This document shows, piece after piece, positions 29,961 through 39,875 of a stretch of DNA of 64,000 nucleotides; the stretch's first letter is position 1, and each line of letters starts with the position of its first letter. The translations under genes and the position numbers were made by a program. The notes beneath the pieces were generated by a model. The model was given only the letters and a program-made list of their open reading frames with translations. It was not told the origin of the DNA and did not search any database. Source of the DNA: a virus; the IMG/VR virus record IMGVR_UViG_3300001796_000003, positions 1 through 64,000 of that record; one strand, 5' to 3'.

Positions 29961-32245
29961 TGAATAACTCAACTAAAATCGACAGAATTTTCGATCTGCT
30001 CCCCAAGCATTTGGCTGCTAGACAAGATGCTAAGTGGAGCAGTCTTATTGAGGCAATCGGCGCCGAAGATGAACGTCTGGCTCGTTTAGCGGAAGAAGTT
30101 CGAAAGCAGTTTTTCGTAAAAACCGCAAGTCGTCCTTACATTGATCGTTTGGCTGCTAATAATAATGTTGTTAGACCACGTTTCGTAGGAATGAATGACA
30201 GTAATTTCCGACGCTTTATTCCGGTTTTAACATATCAACCAAAACAAGTACGTCGCATTATCGACGATCTGCTTGACCTCTTTTTCATGAAAGAGGCAAC
30301 TACTGCATTTTTATCGTCTAGTTTGTATGAACCGTTTACCTTTGAAGACACTTGGGGCTTTGAGGTTCTTGTAGATAACACGCACTCAGAGCGCATTGTT
30401 TTTCGTAGTACTGATTTTACTGATATAGCGGCCGCTACGGCTGATGAAGTTGCTTCAGCATACAATCGTCAAGCGAAGCATTCGTACGCTGTTAGTTTTT
30501 ATGATAGTGTGACTAAAAATACGTTTTTAAGAATTTTTAGTAAAACAGCCGGCAGCCAGAGTGCAATGGACATTGTTGGGGGGTTGGCTAACATTGGACT
30601 TGAATTAAATGGCTTTCTGTCAGATCTAGGTACTGGTTCCAGCACTCAGTGGATTGTTACTAAAATTGGCAATACAACTACATTTACCTACAATGCCGGT
30701 CCAGTGCCAGGCATTGAATCTCTGTTGCCGGGTGATATCTTTTTGTGTGATTTAAGTGGCAATCGAGGTTCTTTTACAATCACCAACGTAGATATTAGAC
30801 TTAAAAGCTTCACGTTTGAAAATATATTAGCAACTGCTGGGACTTATACGCAAAGTTCCTCAAAACAAACTAAATGGCTTCGACCTGTACATGTCACATC
30901 CTTTAGTTCAACTCGAAGAGCATTAAGCTGGGAAACAGGGATAAATTCGCTAAGCGTGGAAATGCCTGTGACTCCTCCTATTGTCAATCGTGAATTGATG
31001 GGAGGTTTTCACATCAACGGTCACATTGGTGTTGTGACTTCTGTCGATTCCTCGACGAGTCTTACTGTTAACGACACGCAAAATTGGCCTTCATCGGGTT
31101 ATTTTATTATTGAGCCAGTAGAAGCTATTGCCGCTAGATTGACTGGGGGAGAAGGAGATCTACTCGTCTCACCGACAATAAATGGACGCATTATATCCAA
31201 CTTTATTCGCTACCACTATACAGCTATTGCTGGAAACACGATCACGGGCATCACACCCAATTTGCCTTCTATTGCCGCACTTAATGAGTTGACAATTACT
31301 TCTTTAACCAGAACCAGTAACATGATTACCTGCGTCGCCAATAATGATTTCGCGGCGGGCGATACTGTCTTTATAACTGGCTGCAGCGGCATTCCTGTAT
31401 TGACAACAACTGGGGATCTGACTTCTGGTAATCCTTCTATTAGCAATATAGCGGATTTGACGGGTGTGTCTCCTGGTCAGCTTATTTCGGGGATAGGTAT
31501 TCCCGCGGGGACCACAGTACTAGAAATAGTAGATGCTACTACAATTTTAACCTCTTCAGATGCTACTGCTTCTGGCACATATGGCATTACGTTCAGTGAG
31601 GGAATTAACGGCACCTTTGAAGTTCAAGATGCCGATAGCACTAACTTTACAGTTTACAAAAACGGAATCAATGGCGCGGCTGCTACTGCAGGCGTTGTCA
31701 CCAAGGAACAACGTCAGTTGGCGCCCAATGGTTTTAGAATTCTAGTGACCACTGCAAATGATGCAAGCATCACTGAGATTCAGGGACCGTACGTTTGGAA
31801 ATTGGACGCTCCTTTCGTATTAAGTGCAGACACGAGCACTATTTCAACGAATATTGTGGCAGGTAAGAGTTACAAGCTTTTAACCCTAAATACGACTGAC
31901 ATTCCCGAAGGGCCCGGCTATCTTATTTTTGACTACGGGCAAAATAATCAGGAAGGTCCCGTTAAGTATCTATATAAGGCAGCAGAAGACATTGTTGCTC
32001 TAGATCCGTCTCATGTATTTCAACAGTTTCATTCATCGGGTGCCAGTGTAGTTAAAGTGAGCAAGATGGGCCCTCACATCCTCTCTGGGACTGGTGCCGA
32101 GTACGCACCGTATATCACTAATCCTCCGGATGCTAGACAACAAGTACAAGACTTGATCAGTGCCGTAGGTAGTGCAGGTATTTTCGTTGACTTTATCCTT
32201 AGATACCCCAATCAACTATACGGCACCCTATCGGTATACGACTGA
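29960..32245 (+). CDS. Baseplate/tail protein, gpI-like position (761 residues)
   Basis: Starts one base after the J-like gene ends (TAATG). The N-terminus (KIDRIFDLLPKHLAARQDAKW, then a long helix and PYIDRLAANN) is helical, as in gpI-like wedge proteins that connect the baseplate to fibres. The rest is strand-rich. Around residues 450-575 a module with NNDFAAGDTVFITG and GTFEVQDADSTNFTV is split by an inserted domain (TGDLTSGNPSISNIADLTG). The nested arrangement suggests recombination between tail genes. Confidence 0.7.
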   Translation: MNNSTKIDRIFDLLPKHLAARQDAKWSSLIEAIGAEDERLARLAEEVRKQFFVKTASRPYIDRLAANNNVVRPRFVGMNDSNFRRFIPVLTYQPKQVRRIIDDLLDLFFMKEATTAFLSSSLYEPFTFEDTWGFEVLVDNTHSERIVFRSTDFTDIAAATADEVASAYNRQAKHSYAVSFYDSVTKNTFLRIFSKTAGSQSAMDIVGGLANIGLELNGFLSDLGTGSSTQWIVTKIGNTTTFTYNAGPVPGIESLLPGDIFLCDLSGNRGSFTITNVDIRLKSFTFENILATAGTYTQSSSKQTKWLRPVHVTSFSSTRRALSWETGINSLSVEMPVTPPIVNRELMGGFHINGHIGVVTSVDSSTSLTVNDTQNWPSSGYFIIEPVEAIAARLTGGEGDLLVSPTINGRIISNFIRYHYTAIAGNTITGITPNLPSIAALNELTITSLTRTSNMITCVANNDFAAGDTVFITGCSGIPVLTTTGDLTSGNPSISNIADLTGVSPGQLISGIGIPAGTTVLEIVDATTILTSSDATASGTYGITFSEGINGTFEVQDADSTNFTVYKNGINGAAATAGVVTKEQRQLAPNGFRILVTTANDASITEIQGPYVWKLDAPFVLSADTSTISTNIVAGKSYKLLTLNTTDIPEGPGYLIFDYGQNNQEGPVKYLYKAAEDIVALDPSHVFQQFHSSGASVVKVSKMGPHILSGTGAEYAPYITNPPDARQQVQDLISAVGSAGIFVDFILRYPNQLYGTLSVYD

Positions 32246-32313
32246 GCAGATAAGTAGATACGTAGTACAATTAGTAGATAACTGGCGTAAGTCAAAGAAA
32301 AGGGTGAATTAAC

Positions 32314-35300
32314 ATGGCTGTTCTTGGACGAGTTTTACTGAATAGTGCGGAACGAATTGATCTTCCTGATCTTCTCTCGATTGATTCCTATGGGGCAGGA
32401 GATTGGAAGTATTTTATGCAGAGCTTGGTGGGCTCGTCTAAGCCATATGTCCTATATGGTTTTGATGTAATCAACCCTGGTAGTGCTATTGGTCTCCCTT
32501 CATGTTCAATTAGAGTCGCAGACTCTATTGTTTATTATCCCGGTTCTGCTGCTGGACCATTCTTTTACGGTCTTCCGGAAGGAAATGAGGCTTCGGAGCC
32601 CCTTGTTCCGCAGCTTAGAACTAGCGCCACAAACTATGTATACTTAACGCTATCCACCTTTGATACTGCATCAGACACTAGAGCTCTCTGGGATCCGGAT
32701 CGTAATGGCGGTGAAGGTGGAGAGTTTACGCAGGAAATCAACACCGAATCAGTAATTCAGGCTCAACTCGGCATATCAACTGGATCTTTTCCTGTTAATA
32801 CAGTACCGTTGGCCATTATTGTTATGGGGTCGAATGCTATTACTTCTATTACTGATGCTCGTGACATGATGTTTAGATTGGGCACCGGTGGTATTGCTCC
32901 TAACGCAGAAGCCAATTACACATTTCCTTCACTTCCTAGTGGAGCATATGCTCGACAGGAAACAAGCGGCGTAACAGTCTCACTGTCCGACCCTAATCCT
33001 TTTCAGGGCGGTGATAAGAACATTAAGACATTAAAGCAGTGGATGGATGCAGTTATGACCAAGCTTAAAGAGCTTGGTGGCACCACCTACTGGTACGAGG
33101 ACACTACCACCTTCTCGCTATTTAAGATTTGGAATGATGCACTCGCTACAGCCTGGAAGAGCAAGGGCACATACACACACGACTCCGCTGTCCCTGGTCG
33201 ACTCTCATGGAGCGAAGATCTCTATGTGAAGAGTATGAATAGTCCTGTCGATGTCGTTATTAGAGCAAGCGGTGGTTCACCACTCAACTTGAATAATGAA
33301 CAGGTTGCATTCCTAGGTTTGGTGCGTGATCAGCCAATTAACACACTAGATGAAGCAGTATTGTTCTATAATGGTGAATCTTACATCAATTCTGCTTCTG
33401 GCGCAGCAGGCGTATTTGGACAACTCAAAAAGGGTGATTGGGTTAAGAAGGTCACAGATAAAAACACTCTTTGTCTGCAGGTGCGCGAATTCTACGATAC
33501 AGCTCAATCTGTTAGTGGTTCACCCGTTGGAACCATTGTTGCGCCTGGATCTGCTCGCGCTATTGTTTTAAGCGGTCTATATCAAGGCACAGATAGCACA
33601 ATTGCAGGCGATAGAGCAAGATTTGATCGCGGCGAGTATACGACAAGCGATATTCAGATTGTTGATCGCAACAACAATCTCCTTGATGACACAGCTGGTG
33701 ACTTAATGTGGTTTGCTCAGCGCAGCGATACTGCAATGTCAATCGCATCAATCTCAACTGTATCTCTCACTGGAACTATTAATTCTGCAGATGGCTCTGA
33801 TGCTATTGTGTCTTGTACGGCTCATGGTCTCCAAGATGGAGATCGAATCGTCGTTACAACCCCTGTCGGATATGGCGCAACCCCTGTTTATGTAGAAGCA
33901 ATTGATGCCAATACACTTTCTATTAAGACAAACGTTACAACTACCGGCGCATTTGTAGCTTTTTATGGATTGTGTACGACAGGAGCCAGATCCACATCTG
34001 GTTTTCAACTTGAATCAGCTAATCATGGCTTTGATTCCGGTGAGACTATTTTTATCACTGGAACAACTAACTATAATGATCCTTATACGATTAATGTTAG
34101 GTCATCAACACAATTTCAATTTCCAATTGACGCTGCTCATGCAACGGAAACCTCTGGTCTAGCAACACTGGCTCGTCTTGACGTTCGTTCTGAAGAAGGT
34201 ATTCAAAAAATCGTGCAGGGTGAGACGATCAATATCGGCGCAGGGACGATAGAAAACGTCCAGGCCTTCATCGGTATGGGGTCTCTGTCCCAAACATCTC
34301 CCGTGTACACCCTGCCTGGTTCTTACGACACCTTTAATGAGGGTGCCAATTACAACGGATCTCTATCAGACAACCTGACTGCACGAGTTTCCAAGAATAC
34401 GGCAATGTTGATGGACAAGGCTCAGGATAAAACCATCAAATGCGTTACCACTGCAACTGGAGCCAGGTCACAAACAAACGGTTGGTTGAGCTTTACTCCA
34501 CCTGGTAGCACTTTGACAATTGTGCAGCCCGGAAGTCCCGCAAATGCAACAATCACACTACCCGACGCTGGCGGTCCAATAACCCTTAACACCAATCAAA
34601 GCGCATATGTGACTATTAATCGCAATGCTGCAACCACACCTGGCTGGGTTATTGCAAATACGGCCGACGTACCAGTTAGAGAAAACATTTTTGTGTTAGC
34701 GACACGACTGAGCGGAACAGAACAGTACCTGTGGGACGGTACGTGCGTAGACGGCATCGTGCCTTTGCGACCTTCAGATGTTTTGGTTGTTCAATGCAAT
34801 CTTTTTGATCCTGTCTCAACCACACTACCAACTGGTACTGTTGTTGTTGACAATGTTACGGTAGAAGCCGGACAATTGGTTGTTTTTGGAAATTTAACCA
34901 TAAATGCTCATCGAGTTTATCGAGCTGTTGGCGTTGGAACTACTATCTCAAGTTGGACTGCTGAATATAAATTCAATGGACAGGTCGATCCTTCAGTGGG
35001 CCACGTTTTGCTTGTTGTGAGTGGGCAAGCTTTTGGCTTACAAGTTGGTAAATTCAACGGTAGCAATTGGGCTTTTAATGATTACGTTCGTTACTTTAAT
35101 GGTGCAGATTACCTTGAGCAATCAAATCTTGTGAGTGCGACCATTACTGACAACGCAACCACACCTATTTTTACAACGGCGTGGGCAGGCAGCGAACACA
35201 TTCTAATTGACTACTCTCTTGTTAGAAGTACAGCAAGAGAAACAGGAACAATGCGAATTGTTACTGATGGAGCTACTGCAGAAGTCTCCACCGATAGTGC

Positions 35301-35916
35301 TTATGTAAATGGAAACTCTGGAGTGACATTTACTGCTGCCATTAGCGGTGCTGACCTGATTTTGTCCGGAACCGCGACAAGCACTGGACAAAACGCAACA
35401 TTTAAGTACTCGACGCGCCGATGGAGCTCTTCATACCCTGGAGGTCCAGCAGGCCTTCCTTCATACTCGGGTGCAGCTCCTACTCCCACACCTGCTGCAG
35501 CTCCTGTTAATGCCGTTCAATTTAACTCAGGTGGTGTCCTTGCGGGCAACTCTAACTTTGCTATTGATACCGTTGATAACAGCATGTCATTTAATGGACT
35601 GCGTCAAGGTGTGTTGTCTAGCAGTCTTACACTCAATAACAATCAGGTGGCCTTTGCAAACTTATTGCTGTTAAGTGCCAGCTATTCATTCTATGTTATT
35701 GAATATTCGATTACAAAAGAAAATTATAGTCGAATTGGTCATTTGCAGATTGCTTATGATGGATCAGCTGTTGCTTGCAATGATAGCTATATAGAAACTG
35801 GAATTACTGGAGTAACACTTCAAGCAATTGTTTCAGGCGGTATTCAAATACAGTACACAAGCACTAATGGTGCTGGTGATGGCACTTTCAAGTATGCTTG
35901 GCGCAAGTGGAGTTAA
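32314..35916 (+). CDS. Tail fibre protein (1200 residues)
   Basis: Long strand-rich protein after the baseplate genes. The N-terminal 300 residues (SYGAGDWKYFMQSLVG, DPNPFQGGDKNIKTLKQW) probably attach to the baseplate. Residues about 485-620 contain two copies of the H-x-F/L-x-x-G-D/E module (AHGLQDGDRIVV; NHGFDSGETIFITG). The end carries a tandem duplication: residues about 940-1037 and 1103-1200 both end in TFKY-x-x-R-x-W-S and share DYSL/EYSI and GVT-strand features. It starts at ATG 32314 with AAAGGGTG upstream. Likely a receptor-binding fibre or its proximal part. Confidence 0.75.
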   Translation: MAVLGRVLLNSAERIDLPDLLSIDSYGAGDWKYFMQSLVGSSKPYVLYGFDVINPGSAIGLPSCSIRVADSIVYYPGSAAGPFFYGLPEGNEASEPLVPQLRTSATNYVYLTLSTFDTASDTRALWDPDRNGGEGGEFTQEINTESVIQAQLGISTGSFPVNTVPLAIIVMGSNAITSITDARDMMFRLGTGGIAPNAEANYTFPSLPSGAYARQETSGVTVSLSDPNPFQGGDKNIKTLKQWMDAVMTKLKELGGTTYWYEDTTTFSLFKIWNDALATAWKSKGTYTHDSAVPGRLSWSEDLYVKSMNSPVDVVIRASGGSPLNLNNEQVAFLGLVRDQPINTLDEAVLFYNGESYINSASGAAGVFGQLKKGDWVKKVTDKNTLCLQVREFYDTAQSVSGSPVGTIVAPGSARAIVLSGLYQGTDSTIAGDRARFDRGEYTTSDIQIVDRNNNLLDDTAGDLMWFAQRSDTAMSIASISTVSLTGTINSADGSDAIVSCTAHGLQDGDRIVVTTPVGYGATPVYVEAIDANTLSIKTNVTTTGAFVAFYGLCTTGARSTSGFQLESANHGFDSGETIFITGTTNYNDPYTINVRSSTQFQFPIDAAHATETSGLATLARLDVRSEEGIQKIVQGETINIGAGTIENVQAFIGMGSLSQTSPVYTLPGSYDTFNEGANYNGSLSDNLTARVSKNTAMLMDKAQDKTIKCVTTATGARSQTNGWLSFTPPGSTLTIVQPGSPANATITLPDAGGPITLNTNQSAYVTINRNAATTPGWVIANTADVPVRENIFVLATRLSGTEQYLWDGTCVDGIVPLRPSDVLVVQCNLFDPVSTTLPTGTVVVDNVTVEAGQLVVFGNLTINAHRVYRAVGVGTTISSWTAEYKFNGQVDPSVGHVLLVVSGQAFGLQVGKFNGSNWAFNDYVRYFNGADYLEQSNLVSATITDNATTPIFTTAWAGSEHILIDYSLVRSTARETGTMRIVTDGATAEVSTDSAYVNGNSGVTFTAAISGADLILSGTATSTGQNATFKYSTRRWSSSYPGGPAGLPSYSGAAPTPTPAAAPVNAVQFNSGGVLAGNSNFAIDTVDNSMSFNGLRQGVLSSSLTLNNNQVAFANLLLLSASYSFYVIEYSITKENYSRIGHLQIAYDGSAVACNDSYIETGITGVTLQAIVSGGIQIQYTSTNGAGDGTFKYAWRKWS

Positions 35917-35923
35917 ATAAACA

Positions 35924-36343
35924 ATGAATTCACCTCTTAAAAGTAATTTTAGCGGATCCTACGAGGGATCAGACTTTCTCGTTTCAACCGGAGCACAAAG
36001 CATGAGTGGCGCCAAGAGAGGCGCAAATGTAACTTTAACTTCAAGTGCTGGGAGTATTGCGGTAGATCTAGCTGTTAGCAATAACTACACGCACACACTG
36101 ACAGAAAACACAACACTTGCTGCCCCCTCTAATCCTGTTGGAGGGCAAAGCGGAATTATCTTCCTGAGACAGCACGCAAGTGCCCCCAAAACTCTTGCTT
36201 TTAACTCATTTTGGAAGTTTCCTGGAGGCACTCCCACAACGCCAGTTACAGCAACTGTAGATGCCATAGATGCAATGGCATATTATATCGAGCCAGGCGG
36301 CACATTTGCTATTTGCCAGATGATTAACGACATAAAAACCTAA
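35924..36343 (+). CDS. Small fibre-associated protein (139 residues)
   Basis: Short strand-rich protein: GANVTLTSSAGSIAVDLAV, YTHTLTENTTLAAPSNP, and a GQSGIIFLRQHA strand. This layout, a single beta domain with N-G-T-rich loops, is common in repeated modules at the end of tail fibres. It lies 8 bases after the fibre gene, so it may be a detached distal piece or a chaperone for the fibre. No decisive motif. Confidence 0.6.
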   Translation: MNSPLKSNFSGSYEGSDFLVSTGAQSMSGAKRGANVTLTSSAGSIAVDLAVSNNYTHTLTENTTLAAPSNPVGGQSGIIFLRQHASAPKTLAFNSFWKFPGGTPTTPVTATVDAIDAMAYYIEPGGTFAICQMINDIKT

Positions 36344-36354
36344 AAGGACTTAAT

Positions 36355-37038
36355 ATGTTTCCATCTTTTGGAATTCCCTTTCTATTGAAATCTTCATCTT
36401 CTTCACCACTCTTAGAAGGATTAGTAAGGTTTTATCCGCTTGACGGCAATGGCGATGATGTTCATGGTGGCGAGCACGGCGTTATCACTGGTGCATCTCC
36501 AGGCTATGAAGCAGGTTTGGGTCAAACGAATGCACTATATCTTGGTGATAGCACCACAAACAGATTTGAAGCATTAGAGTTTCGTCCGAATGACTTTACT
36601 ATTTCCTGGCAAGTGTACGCTCGCGGTAATTTCAACGCATTTGCAGGGTTAATTGGCAACTTTAACACCAGTTCAGTAACAAGCGACTGGTGTTTTCTTT
36701 GCGGCGGTGTAACAGACGCACTTGTATACGCAAATGGTAATGCCAATACTGGAAAGTTAATTACTCTGCCAACATTAAGTTGGCACCATATCGTTCTTAC
36801 GCGAGAAGTTACTGCATGGAAACTCTACTATGATGGAACGCTTGTTGAAAGTTTTACAAGCCTAGGCGCTGGATCCTCGGGAACAGATAGTTTTTATATT
36901 GCTAGTAGACCTGATGGCTATACAACCACTAATGCGCGATTTCAAAAAGTAGGTCTGTGGAATCGCGCATTAACTGATGCTGAAGTAACGACACTTTATA
37001 ATAGTGGAAATGTGCTAGCATATCCATTTACCATTTAA
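36355..37038 (+). CDS. LamG/concanavalin-like protein (227 residues)
   Basis: Contains a jelly-roll lectin-type domain (about residues 25-222): GLVRFYPLDGNGDDVHGG at the start, WHHIVLTREVTAWKLYYDG in the middle, and the characteristic closing VGLWNRALTDAEVTTLYNSG. Such domains bind sugars or surface proteins, so this protein probably takes part in receptor recognition as a short fibre or fibre tip. The N-terminal 20 residues are hydrophobic then serine-rich (FGIPFLLKSSSSSP), perhaps an attachment stretch. Ribosome site AAAGGA precedes ATG 36355. Confidence 0.85.
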   Translation: MFPSFGIPFLLKSSSSSPLLEGLVRFYPLDGNGDDVHGGEHGVITGASPGYEAGLGQTNALYLGDSTTNRFEALEFRPNDFTISWQVYARGNFNAFAGLIGNFNTSSVTSDWCFLCGGVTDALVYANGNANTGKLITLPTLSWHHIVLTREVTAWKLYYDGTLVESFTSLGAGSSGTDSFYIASRPDGYTTTNARFQKVGLWNRALTDAEVTTLYNSGNVLAYPFTI

Positions 37039-37135
37039 TCTGTTACAATCATTAAAGCAACCCTTGGGGAAATGTGAACCAAGATGCGACCATGAAGCCA
37101 TTGTCTCATCTTAGTTCTCAACTTGGAGAATCATC

Positions 37136-38641
37136 ATGGCAGACAACGGATTCAAGATAAATAAAAGCGTAAATCTTAACCCCCAGGCGGGCACGCCGTC
37201 TAATCCTGTAGACGGAGATATTTATTACGACTCCGTAATTCAATCATTTGCTTATTATCACAATGGGGCTTGGGCTAACTTTGATTCCGTGGGAACAGTA
37301 GCATCCACACTTTGGTTAACAAGTGCACATCTTACTCCCGCTATTGTTCGAAATTCGATTGTTAAAATAACTGGCGGTGGCGTACTGTCGCATCTAGCTG
37401 GCATTTCAGCTAGCTTTAGTGGTCGAACCATCAGTATTTATAACGCTGGTACCGCCACCATTGTCGTAGAACCAAATGACGCCAATGAAGCCACGGTTAA
37501 CAACCGAATTCAAACGCCAACAGGCGGCAGCATGAATTTGGTGGCAGGAGAAATTGCCGTATTCACATATGACGTGGTGGCCAGTCGATGGCTTCTAGTG
37601 TCTATTTCATCTAATGCTGGAGCACAAGTTATAGCAACAACTTCAAATCCTGGCTTAGTAACTCTACATCAAGCATCTTTGCTTCCACTTGACGGAGTAG
37701 TGTTGTCTGATGGAGACCTAAATACTGCTAACGGCGTTGTTGGTTTAAATGCCAACAGGGCCGTTAATATCGCAGCACCATTAAGTTCAGTAACAGCTGT
37801 TACTATAACAGCTAATGGTGCGTCTAATGCTGTAGATCTCTTCGGCAGCATTGAATTGAAGACAGCCGGATCGGCCATGTATGTATTTGGTGGCACCATT
37901 CTTGCGGGAGAAGCGCCGTCTGGAATAGATGGCGGAAAATTAGTCTTGAGTTTGCCCCATCCTACGCTAGATGGTGGCTTGATTCAAGCGTGGACTCGAA
38001 ATGTTGGGGTAAATGAATCAATCTTTAAAATTGAAGAATCTACCGCTGGCGTTCAAGTGTTGATCATGGCCAATGCTACTAACGGCAGTTACATAACCGC
38101 AGGAGGTATTTCTCCTCTTACTGTTGGTTATGATGCACCAGAAGGATGGCGCTTTGAAGTTGATGGGTCTATTTCTAAATTAAGTTCAGCCGCACAAATT
38201 CACAACGTGGCAGACCCTTCTTCGGCACAGGATGTCGCCACTAAAAACTACACAGACACAAATTTCCTAAGAATTACGGGCAGCACGACTCAAACAGTAA
38301 CAGGGGTTAAAACGTTTACGGGAAGAATGTTCTCAACACTTTCGCCTGGAGCGTCAAACGCCAACATCTGGATTACTAACTCAGATACAACTAATGATTC
38401 TAATGCATTGCGCATTGATTCATCGTCGGTTGGTACGGCAGTCCGTGTGGCCAACTCAAATACTGGTCGTGCTCTTCAAGTTCAGAGTGCTGTTGGTTCA
38501 CCTACACTTCGCGTGGTCGCTCATGATGGTTCGGTCGCTCCTTCATCCTATTCTGGAGTAGCAGGCGATATTATCTTCGTGGGCGGGATTTACAATAAAC
38601 TCTACGTGTACGATGGGAGTACGTGGAACGCTTGCTGGTAA
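37136..38641 (+). CDS. Tail fibre/appendage protein (501 residues)
   Basis: Last gene of the structural block. The beginning (NPVDGDIYYDSVIQSFAYYH, then GAWANFDS) and the end (VAGDIIFVGGIYNKLYVYDG) carry the same short pattern G-D-I, aromatic, Y-x-x-G-x-W that is common in phage fibre proteins. The middle is strand-rich with A, S, T and N, including ATKNYTDTNFLRITGSTTQT, as in fibre repeats. GGAGA lies before ATG 37136. Its stop abuts the stop of the opposing minus-strand gene without a terminator. Confidence 0.75.
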   Translation: MADNGFKINKSVNLNPQAGTPSNPVDGDIYYDSVIQSFAYYHNGAWANFDSVGTVASTLWLTSAHLTPAIVRNSIVKITGGGVLSHLAGISASFSGRTISIYNAGTATIVVEPNDANEATVNNRIQTPTGGSMNLVAGEIAVFTYDVVASRWLLVSISSNAGAQVIATTSNPGLVTLHQASLLPLDGVVLSDGDLNTANGVVGLNANRAVNIAAPLSSVTAVTITANGASNAVDLFGSIELKTAGSAMYVFGGTILAGEAPSGIDGGKLVLSLPHPTLDGGLIQAWTRNVGVNESIFKIEESTAGVQVLIMANATNGSYITAGGISPLTVGYDAPEGWRFEVDGSISKLSSAAQIHNVADPSSAQDVATKNYTDTNFLRITGSTTQTVTGVKTFTGRMFSTLSPGASNANIWITNSDTTNDSNALRIDSSSVGTAVRVANSNTGRALQVQSAVGSPTLRVVAHDGSVAPSSYSGVAGDIIFVGGIYNKLYVYDGSTWNACW

Positions 38642-39001
38642 TTACATTTCTTCCATGGCGCTCTCAAAGAGAGCTGAAGCAACATCAAAAACTAAGACTT
38701 TTTCGCAGTTATTGGCCTCAACGAACGGTTCTGACCAATAAATCTCAATGGTTGGAGGCTCGTTGAGATCGAGAAAGTTGACTTGACAATTCTTGTCTAG
38801 TTTACTTAATTTGTGACGCAGTTGATCTACGGCAAGAGAGCGCAAGTACCATTCAGTTTTCTTTATCTTTTCGTACTCAGTGAAGAACTCATTAACCCAT
38901 TTGCTTACAGTTTTAACTTCAGAAACTTGAGCTGCAATTCGCTTTTTTCGAGCAACTTTAGCCTCGATTTCCTTCATCAAGTCTCGCTTAATATTAGACA
39001 C
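38642..39001 (-). CDS. Last gene of the helicase/primase operon (119 residues, GTG start)
   Basis: Function unknown. The N-terminal half is a basic coiled-coil-like helix (DLMKEIEAKVARKKRIAAQV), and the C-terminal half has strands (TIEIYWSEPF, KVLVFDVASALF). It starts at GTG 39001 with AAGG upstream, overlapping the primase end by 8 bases, so translation is probably coupled. Location suggests a role in replication, such as a small partner of primase or helicase. Confidence 0.65.
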   Translation of the reverse strand: MSNIKRDLMKEIEAKVARKKRIAAQVSEVKTVSKWVNEFFTEYEKIKKTEWYLRSLAVDQLRHKLSKLDKNCQVNFLDLNEPPTIEIYWSEPFVEANNCEKVLVFDVASALFESAMEEM

Positions 39002-39875
39002 TTTGAACCTTCTGTAAATTGGTTATAAAACGCTTTGCGACTGCCTCGTGGCCTTCTCTTTTTAGAAGATCATTCCAATCGATTTCATCGTCTAGAGTTG
39101 TAGAGATGTGAGTAATGCACTGTGCTTTAACGGCCTTTGCTAGGCCATCCTGGCCAGCCTCGTCTGCATCATAAGCCCCAATTACCTTGATCCCCTGATT
39201 ACAAAGTTCCTTCAAAACTTCCTGATGGTGCTTAGTGACATTACAACCCGACGTGCAAATGAACTTCCATGGATTCCGCGCTATGCCACCATACTTGATA
39301 TTAAAGGCCTGTTGAAGACTAAGGGCATTGAAATATCCTTCACAAACGCCAACAGCTTTGATGTTTGTAACGAACGGTCCTTGATTCCACATACCAAAGA
39401 GCATGCCTAAGCGAGTACCAGGAAGCGTGTCGATCTTCTGTTCATCTCCGTCTCTGTTGATTCGCGTCTTGAGGAAGCGGATTTGGGCGCCACAAAAATG
39501 ATCTTGAAAATAATAGGGGAACACTATTCCTTCACGATCTACATCGTAGTACATGTCGCCGTCAAGATTAAGACCTCGACTTTGCACGTAATCTACGCCT
39601 TTTTGAGCTCGAGGATCAGAAAGCGGAATAAACTTGATTGGCCACTGCATCACCTGAAGTTCGTTAGGTGTAGCTTCTTTGAAGTCAAAGTCGCCTTTAA
39701 GGAATTCAGGTAATGAAATTTCGCCCAAATAGCAGTACTGTCTAAGAGAATAACCGCGTTGACACACTCCCTTACAATAGACCCAAATATCCCCACTCTC
39801 GGGGTCCTTGTGCCAATATAGAGTGTCGTTGGGTCGCTTACAAATTAAGCATTTTTTAGTCGAAAGACCACTCAT
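38994..39875 (-). CDS. DNA primase, zinc-ribbon and TOPRIM (293 residues)
   Basis: Makes RNA primers for lagging-strand synthesis. An N-terminal zinc ribbon has cysteines at 9, 12, 34 and 38 (CLIC; YCKGVC). The TOPRIM fold follows, with the glutamate in GVCEGYFNAL and the acidic pair in IGAYDADEAGQDG that bind metal. At 293 residues it is a minimal primase without a helicase domain; the helicase is the separate gene upstream, overlapping by ATGA (39872-39875). The order helicase, primase in one operon fits a coupled primosome. Confidence 0.88.
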   Translation of the reverse strand: MSGLSTKKCLICKRPNDTLYWHKDPESGDIWVYCKGVCQRGYSLRQYCYLGEISLPEFLKGDFDFKEATPNELQVMQWPIKFIPLSDPRAQKGVDYVQSRGLNLDGDMYYDVDREGIVFPYYFQDHFCGAQIRFLKTRINRDGDEQKIDTLPGTRLGMLFGMWNQGPFVTNIKAVGVCEGYFNALSLQQAFNIKYGGIARNPWKFICTSGCNVTKHHQEVLKELCNQGIKVIGAYDADEAGQDGLAKAVKAQCITHISTTLDDEIDWNDLLKREGHEAVAKRFITNLQKVQSV

